From: Euglena gracilis
Lineage: Eukaryota > Euglenida > Euglenophyceae > Euglenales
Length of the DNA: 64,000 bases
Reading direction: 5' to 3'
NCBI GenBank assembly: GCA_039621445.1
Contig: CP154956.1
Location: forward strand, 51,761,964-51,825,963
Shown one piece after another: positions 59,062-64,000 of this stretch. The notes beneath the pieces are model-generated. The model did no database searches, was not told where the DNA came from, and saw only the letters and a list, made by a program, of their open reading frames with translations. The position numbers and the translations under genes were made by a program. Position 1 is the stretch's first letter; each line of letters starts with the position of its first letter.

Positions 59062-59424
59062 TTGGAGATTGCAATGCCAAGGAAAAGGCCATCTGGGCCA
59101 GGGCCCCCGCCCTCACAAACAGTACACCTCCCGTACAAACAGACAAGCCAAGATTGCCACCAAGGGGGCCAATGGCCTGAGAAGAGCAATTGGAATCCGG
59201 CCAGCAAACCTCAGAAGTCAAGTCTGAAAGGAGAGAAAATGTCAAAGGATGTGTCTGACATGGCCATGCCTGTGGCATCACAATCTCCAAGATTGGAATC
59301 ATCAGCTGGGATTACCACTGTGGACAGGGAAGTTCAGACAGATGGAGTCACGCCCAAGCCCAGAACACTCCAGAGACGGAGGAGGCGGCAGCAGATTGCA
59401 GCCGCCAGCCGCCAGCAGGAGTAA
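59062..59424 (+). CDS. Antisense ORF in the DIRS leader, unassigned
   Basis: A 120-codon + strand frame ending KSNWNPASKPQKSSLKGEKM, ITTVDREVQTDGVTPKPRTL and QRRRRRQQIAAASRQQE. It is basic and looks more protein-like than chance frames around it, but runs opposite to the retrotransposon and has no recognised domain. It may be a host exon captured in the leader, or chance. Confidence 0.3.
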   Translation: MEIAMPRKRPSGPGPPPSQTVHLPYKQTSQDCHQGGQWPEKSNWNPASKPQKSSLKGEKMSKDVSDMAMPVASQSPRLESSAGITTVDREVQTDGVTPKPRTLQRRRRRQQIAAASRQQE

Positions 59425-59429
59425 GATTT

Positions 59430-59976
59430 GACAGATTCGTGGGAAGATTTTACATTGCAGGCTGCTGCTGCCGTGGCTGTGGATGGCCGCGCAATTTCAA
59501 TTTCTGGTGGTCGAATGTGGTCATCGCCGCGTACGGCTGTGGCAATGCCGCTGGCTGCTGCCCCTCTGGTTGTGGGTTATCCGAGCGTTTACGCAGAAAC
59601 CCTCCGCCGTGTGTGATTTGGCGTCGAGGTGGTGGTAATTGGACTTGGCTGTGGACAATCGCGTCGGTTCGCTTTGCATTTCTGCTTTGTAATTTTTCCC
59701 CTCCGAATCACAATTCTCTCCCGTTTTGTTTGTTTGTTGTCCATCTCCCTATCCTTTGGGGATTACTGTGGCAAGCTGGTCGAAAAAGGGGGGAAGGACC
59801 AGTTTGCGACAGTTTTTCCAAAGGCTCTGGGGGGATGCCCTGGGCGGTTGGGATTCCTTTTCTGTCATTGAGGCATCAATGATGGCAAGGGCACCCCAAC
59901 GACACCCGGGGGTCCCAGCGCTCACTGGCCTACGGTGTTGTGTGACCTTGTCGTTGACAAGGTCTTGAAGCAGGGG
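59430..59976. other. Unassigned spacer between leader repeats
   Basis: GCTG-rich at its start (gctgctgccgtggctgtgg) and otherwise unremarkable. No conserved coding region was seen. Confidence 0.4.
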
Positions 59977-60220
59977 GGTGTAGGTTCGCGCAGATCCTAA
60001 TTTAAATTTGAATCCCTGCTGCCTTACTTTGCAGGTGGCAAGGGTCATGTACTATTTGCGTGGAGTTTCAGTACTGTTTTCATCTTATTGCCAGTGATCT
60101 GGGAAGGTTGGAAGGCAGAAAAGATCAAGTTTTGGACAAGTTCAGATATCACTGAAAAAGTCCAGATTGGAGATTGCAATGCCAAGGAAAAGGCCATCTA
60201 GGCCAGGGCCCCCGCCCTCA

Positions 60221-60342
60221 CAACTCCGGCAACAAAAAGCAGTAAGAAGCACCCCCCGCGCACGCACAAACACACCAGAACAGAACAGCCGGCAAGGAAA
60301 GCAGGACCTCACCATCTCGCAGTGCGGAGCCCGAATGGTCAT
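60221..60342. repeat. Inverted-terminal-repeat-like fragment (pairs with 54440-54540 and 54813-54850)
   Basis: 60221-60317 is the reverse complement of about 54440-54539 (ggcaacaaa..cgcagtaaga, ccccccgcgcacgcacaaac, cagccggcaaggaaagcagg). 60303-60342 is the reverse complement of about 54813-54850 (ctcaccatctcgcagtgcgg). Two separated 3' pieces are therefore joined here, as in an inverted repeat built from both ends. Confidence 0.75.
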
Positions 60343-61357
60343 GAACGTGTGGCAGCCAAACAAGACATCATTAAATGAAAGGGGCTTATTTGTGGGCATT
60401 GGGGTATGGACACCACCCTCTCCAACTTGTAAAACTTCTGGCCTTTACGATTAATTTTTATGTAGGGTGCCCTACCCAACACACTGGTGGTTCGTGTGAC
60501 TGGTGCCAAGTCAGAGGACCTGTATAAACAGAGGATTCGTGAGCAAAAAAAGTTGTGTACGCAATGTACAAATATCAGTGGGCATTGGGGCCTTGGCCAG
60601 CGCCAGGAGGATTGGGAGGGCATCCCAAAAGCCCCATACTTCTCCAGACCCTGGGTCCAAAGCTTCTTGTAAAGCTTCTTGGCTCAACAGGGTGTGGAAT
60701 CTTAGCCCACCAAACCCAGGAATCAAAAGCATAGCTTGGGCCTTGGAAAACTGGAATAATTAAATTAAAGCGTCAGCCAATTGGTCTGTGGTGGCTTCAG
60801 GGTGGGGGGCACCCCCATTTGCTCCAAAAATACCCACAGAAGTGCAAATGAACTCTGATAACGTTTTAAACTGGGTTTTCTCCGCAGGAAAGCGTCAACG
60901 GTTTTAACCTGAATTTTTTTCCCCTCCAATATTTGCCTGAGCAAATCATGCAAAGCAGGGGCCACCTGGGGGGTGGCATTTGTTTCCCCCTGCAATTGGT
61001 GAACATACCCTTGTAGGGGGTGATTTTCAGGCAGGGGGTCCACGGAACTTTCTTTTTTTTAAACTGGGGCCACCAGGTGGCTGAATCCTAGTGGGGGGTG
61101 ACCATCAAAACTTTGGTCTGGGGAAACATTTTCCACCTGGGAAGAAATTTTTGAATTCTTGACCGGGGGGGGGGTTACATAAAGATCCTCCATGTTGCCC
61201 AGTGGAACATTGTGATGCATTTACTGCTGTGGCCTCCAACTGGGCCATCTGGCCACGAAATTAGGCATTTTTTTGTTGCCTGGGGAGGCAAATAAATAGG
61301 TTTCCAAATTTATGAATTTTTGGAATTGCTGCCTTAACCATTGAAAAAGTTGGGGGT

Positions 61358-61963
61358 CTAAGGAGCAATCTCCCTTGTCCATTTTCTCATCTGCTTATGG
61401 GGTCTGCCAGGCATTCTTTTGGAGGCAGTCATTTTACCTGAAGGTTTACTTAGTGCTTTAGGCACCATTTGAAAAATGGTCTTAGCACTGTGTTGAACGT
61501 TTCTTTTCTGCCCCCCCCCACCTTTGGTCAGGTAATAGTAAATTACCTGGTTGTCTACGGACAAATAAACTGTTTCCCCAGATTTACTCAAACTTTTCAC
61601 AATGCTGATGTCTGCACTGAGCTCCTTCACATTTATGTGTAAAATGGAGACTTTTCTCCAACGTTCCTGCACAACTTCTCCTGTGTGAATACCCAGCCCT
61701 CCCCAGGCATGGGTGCTGCTGTCTGAGTGCAACTCCGTGGTTGCTTTTTGGGGGAATGGTCTGCCCCCCAGGTGTCCAGTAGAATTTTTATCTCCCTTAT
61801 TTGGGCCTTGATTTCCTGGGAAATGCACTTTGCCATCAAAAAAATTGCCATGGTGTCCGTAAAAGCCATTAAAAGGGGCTTTCATCTTATTTGTACCAAA
61901 ATGGCAGCTAGCTGCCATTTTGGCACGTAGTCCCAAAATGGCAGCTAGCTGCCATTTTGGCAC
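61358..61963 (-). pseudogene. DIRS copy B RNase H region
   Basis: One open frame of 201 codons with an RNase H core (HSDSSTHAWGGLG, LHINVKELSADI, YLSVDNQVIYYYL) aligned to copy A. Near its start a 37-bp unit 'agctagctgccattttggca' and onward is tandemly repeated (about 61905-61966), an insertion-like duplication absent from copy A. Confidence 0.65.
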
Positions 61964-61999
61964 GTAATATTTTTTTACCCAGCTCCTTTTTAATGGTTT

Positions 62000-62532
62000 T
62001 TACTTTCTGGGGGGCACCTGTAACTTTCCTTCCAGGAAGTTTAGCTTAACTGGGGCTGCAGGGTGGACTTTTTTTACATTAATTTTAAACCCTGAATTCA
62101 GCAAATCTTTGACGCCTTTGTTCAGGTGACTTTGCAAAGTGTTTTTGGTGGGGGTCACCAGCAGAATGTCCAACAGGTAAAGAAACACCTGGACGCCCCT
62201 TTTTCTCCACACTTTTCGAATGTTTGCGTCACTGACATGAAAATTTGGGGCATTAGATTTAGCCCAAAGCAGCATGTTTGAAATTCACAGGTATGCCCCC
62301 CTACCTGATGCCGTGGCCTTAGCCCCTGACTAACTGGAATATGAAAATAGGCATCCTTTAGGTCGATTTTGGCTGCCCTGTGGCCTTTTTCCAAAACTGG
62401 AAAAATGTGCTGGATATGATCCATTTTGAAAGGTTTTACTTGGATTTGCTGAATTATTTCTCTGCAATCGCTGATCATTCCCCATTTTGTTGTCAACCAT
62501 TCTGGCTTCGAAATTAGAAAGCATGGGATCAA
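62000..62532 (-). pseudogene. DIRS copy B reverse transcriptase, inactivated
   Basis: Two overlapping frames carry one RT. Motif A (DLKDAYFHI) is present; motif B is altered but recognisable (FGLNLMPQIFM). A frameshift then moves to the frame with FLYLLDILLVTP, in which one of the two Asp of YxDD is replaced (YLLD). With the frameshift and the lost Asp it should be inactive. Confidence 0.75.
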
Positions 62533-62609
62533 ATGCTGGGTGTCTGAATCCGAAACCCGGTTTATTCACCCAGTTTTTTCGTAATCCAGCAGAATTTGTT
62601 CTGTCTGGT

Positions 62610-63787
62610 TCAGGTCCAAGTTGGTTCTGGGTTTTGGGTGTGTGACAACTTGGGTGGATTTACCCTGGGGATTGAATTCATTTTTTTTATCAATTGACAT
62701 GTTGCTGTGGAGAGGGGAATTTCTTTGACCACCATTTTAGACTTTTCTGAAGTCTCTGGCGCAGGGGGTGTCCCCCAATTTTCCTCCGTGCAATTTATTC
62801 CCTGAATTAGATGATTCTTTTGGGGCTGGGTAGAGGGTGTTGGACAGTTCACAGACCCTAGAGCCCCTAGGGATTGAGCCATTTGAAAAGCAAATGTTCC
62901 TTGGGGATGTGCATGCACTCTCCTCTCTTCTCACTCTCTGTCTGGAGGATCTTGTTGTTGTAATACATACCATAGGGCTTACGGCCCCTGTTTGACCTAT
63001 CTGGTCTGCTTGATGCTAGTAGCCATACCATAGGGGTGCGTTGCTTCTGAAGTTACCCCTCTTGTTCATTGAATAAATGTTGGTGGGGAATCTCCCCTTT
63101 CCTGTTTCCAGCTGGCCCCTGGGGGGCCATCTTCCTCCTGGGGCTGGGCAGGGGCTGCCCATTTAAATACAAGCCCTTGGAGGGCTGTCCATTAGCTTCT
63201 GGGGTGCTTGTGAAGGACCCCCCCCTGTGGCTGTGTTATAATTTCTGGTCTTCTTGTTGAGCAATATTTTCCCAGTGGCCTTGATGATAGAGGCCGCAAT
63301 GGCCTGATTGGGTTCTCGGTCGCCATGCCCGTTTGAAATCTTGAGGGGTTCTTGTGGCCCCACCCTTGACCCCTTGGGGGTGGTGTGATTGAGAAATGAT
63401 GGGGATGGTGTGTCTGACCTTTTCTGCCTCTGCCATGTCCTGTGTGGTCTGGGTGCTGGTGGCCACCTTGGCCTTTGTTCCAGCGACTTTTGTGGATGGA
63501 GATGCCTTCATGGCTGGTTCTGCCGTCGTGGCTTTTGTTGCCTTTATGGCCTGTGCGCTTTTGGCTGTCATAGCCCCGCTTGAACACATTGTGTGTTTTG
63601 AATTGTTGTCCCCCATGCCCCTGGTTCCAATGGCCATAGTGTCATGCTGGTTGTTGTCTCTGCCCCATGCGGGGTCTTCTGACCACTGTCTGCCAAGGTC
63701 CGTGGCCATCACTTTGGGGCGTGTTGGGTTGTGGAAGTTTCTTTTGGGGAAATTTCTTTTGGGGAAGGGGAAGCCACAGTTCGCCAC
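62610..63787 (-). pseudogene. DIRS copy B gag-like region
   Basis: Broken frames (62610-62918, 62737-62973, 63192-63587, 63236-63787) on the minus strand. The last has KVMATDLGRQWSEDPAWGRD, which parallels the DGHGPWTAVVRKRRQRG stretch of copy A, followed by Ala/Thr/Lys-rich low-complexity sequence. Too decayed for a function. Confidence 0.55.
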
Positions 63788-63903
63788 GGTCGACCCGCGC
63801 CCTCAGATTTTCCAGCTGCTGCTGCTTCTGCTGCTCCCTCTTGAAGTTCTCCAGCGCTGTTCGTCTTGTAAACTGAATCTTTCTTTGAAATCTTTCAGAT
63901 ACC

Positions 63904-63994
63904 NNNNNNNNNNNNNNNNNNNNNNNNNNNNNNNNNNNNNNNNNNNNNNNNNNNNNNNNNNNNNNNNNNNNNNNNNNNNNNNNNNNNNNNNNNN
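63904..63994. other. Assembly gap (91 N)
   Basis: Run of N followed by six known bases. Copy B continues into it, so the 5' end of that element is unseen. Confidence 1.
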
Positions 63995-64000
63995 CACGAG

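Larger units (their letters stand above)
54161..59113 (-). mobile_element. DIRS-like tyrosine-recombinase retrotransposon, copy A
   Basis: On the minus strand the order is gag-like region, reverse transcriptase, RNase H, methyltransferase-like NPPW domain, and tyrosine recombinase, which is the layout of DIRS-type elements (they lack the DDE integrase of LTR elements). The 5' leader includes a ~240-bp sequence (58876-59113) that is repeated at 59977-60222. The 3' side has inverted modules and a stretch (about 54440-54540) whose complement lies at 60221-60317, as expected for the inverted terminal repeats of DIRS elements. At least two frameshifts are present (see ORF entries). Outer limits are approximate. 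Confidence 0.85.
58876..60222. repeat. Direct ~240-bp repeats in the DIRS 5' leader
   Basis: 58876-59113 and 59977-60222 are nearly identical (from 'gtaggttcgcgcagatccta' to 'gccaggg..cccgccctcac'), 1.1 kb apart. The second is followed at once by the inverted copy of element A 3' sequence, so it is probably the true 5' end of an element and the first copy an internal or rearranged one. Confidence 0.8.
60500..63903 (-). mobile_element. DIRS-like retrotransposon, degenerate copy B
   Basis: Same strand and domain order as copy A but from a different subfamily and broken by several frameshifts. Recombinase remnants at 60511-61043 (IPGFGGLRFHTLL, and GYVHQLQGETNATPQVAP, which aligns with the overlap region of copy A). 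RNase H at about 61560-61760 (ELHSDSSTHAWGGLGI, INVKELSADISIVKSL, LSVDNQVIYYYL). Reverse transcriptase at 62000-62532 (ISDCREIIQQIQVKPFKMDH, AAKIDLKDAYFHIPVSQG, CCFGLNLMPQIFM, and YLLDILLVTPTK where YxDD should be). Gag-like at 62610-63790. The element runs into the N gap. Confidence 0.75.

Overview
This is a repeat-dense stretch of nuclear DNA from a eukaryote. The genes are split by GT-AG introns of 40 bp to 6 kb, the introns are filled with transposons and simple repeats, and a 91-base N gap near the right end marks a draft assembly. A complete gene for an RIIa-domain protein of the radial-spoke RSP7/RSP11 type indicates a flagellated organism. A DIRS-type tyrosine-recombinase retrotransposon and a retroelement ORF carrying a GEAxHPGP motif would fit a protist or alga. 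The species cannot be named from the sequence.

All recognisable host genes lie on the + strand. I assembled them by hand from exon reading frames, splice sites and intron phases. They are: (1) a protein kinase gene, 3.6-15.7 kb; (2) an unrecognised two-exon fragment, 16.4-16.6 kb; (3) a dual-specificity-phosphatase-fold gene, 26.3-36.0 kb, whose catalytic Cys and Arg are replaced, so probably a pseudophosphatase; (4) a Cys-rich DC1/C1-like gene, 41.7-44.0 kb; (5) a complete four-exon RIIa/EF-hand-like gene, 45.7-50.8 kb.

Mobile DNA fills the rest. 17.5-22.0 kb holds a minus-strand retroelement ORF (YIDD reverse transcriptase, possibly Penelope-like) truncated at a (CT)n tract beside telomere-like repeats. 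22.5-25.5 kb is a 2.98-kb DNA transposon with inverted ends, a 5-bp target duplication and about 19 copies of a GCGC-rich palindromic word. A decayed relative sits at 50.8-52.9 kb, 29 bp past the RIIa gene stop. 26.7-31.9 kb is a rearranged segmental duplication of a ~215-bp repeat; each duplicate received a different hAT-like element, so each copy gives the empty site of the other. A third hAT-like element lies in the next phosphatase intron. 37.2-39.25 kb is a low-complexity block with a poly-G tract of nearly 400 bp, poly-T and two minisatellites. 53.2-63.9 kb holds one nearly intact and one degenerate DIRS-like retrotransposon, both on the minus strand, with an inverted-terminal-repeat-like fragment between them.

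Stretches not listed as genes are mainly intron or intergenic DNA with homopolymers (runs of C, G or T), microsatellites and fragments of dispersed repeat families. I saw no tRNA, rRNA or CRISPR array.
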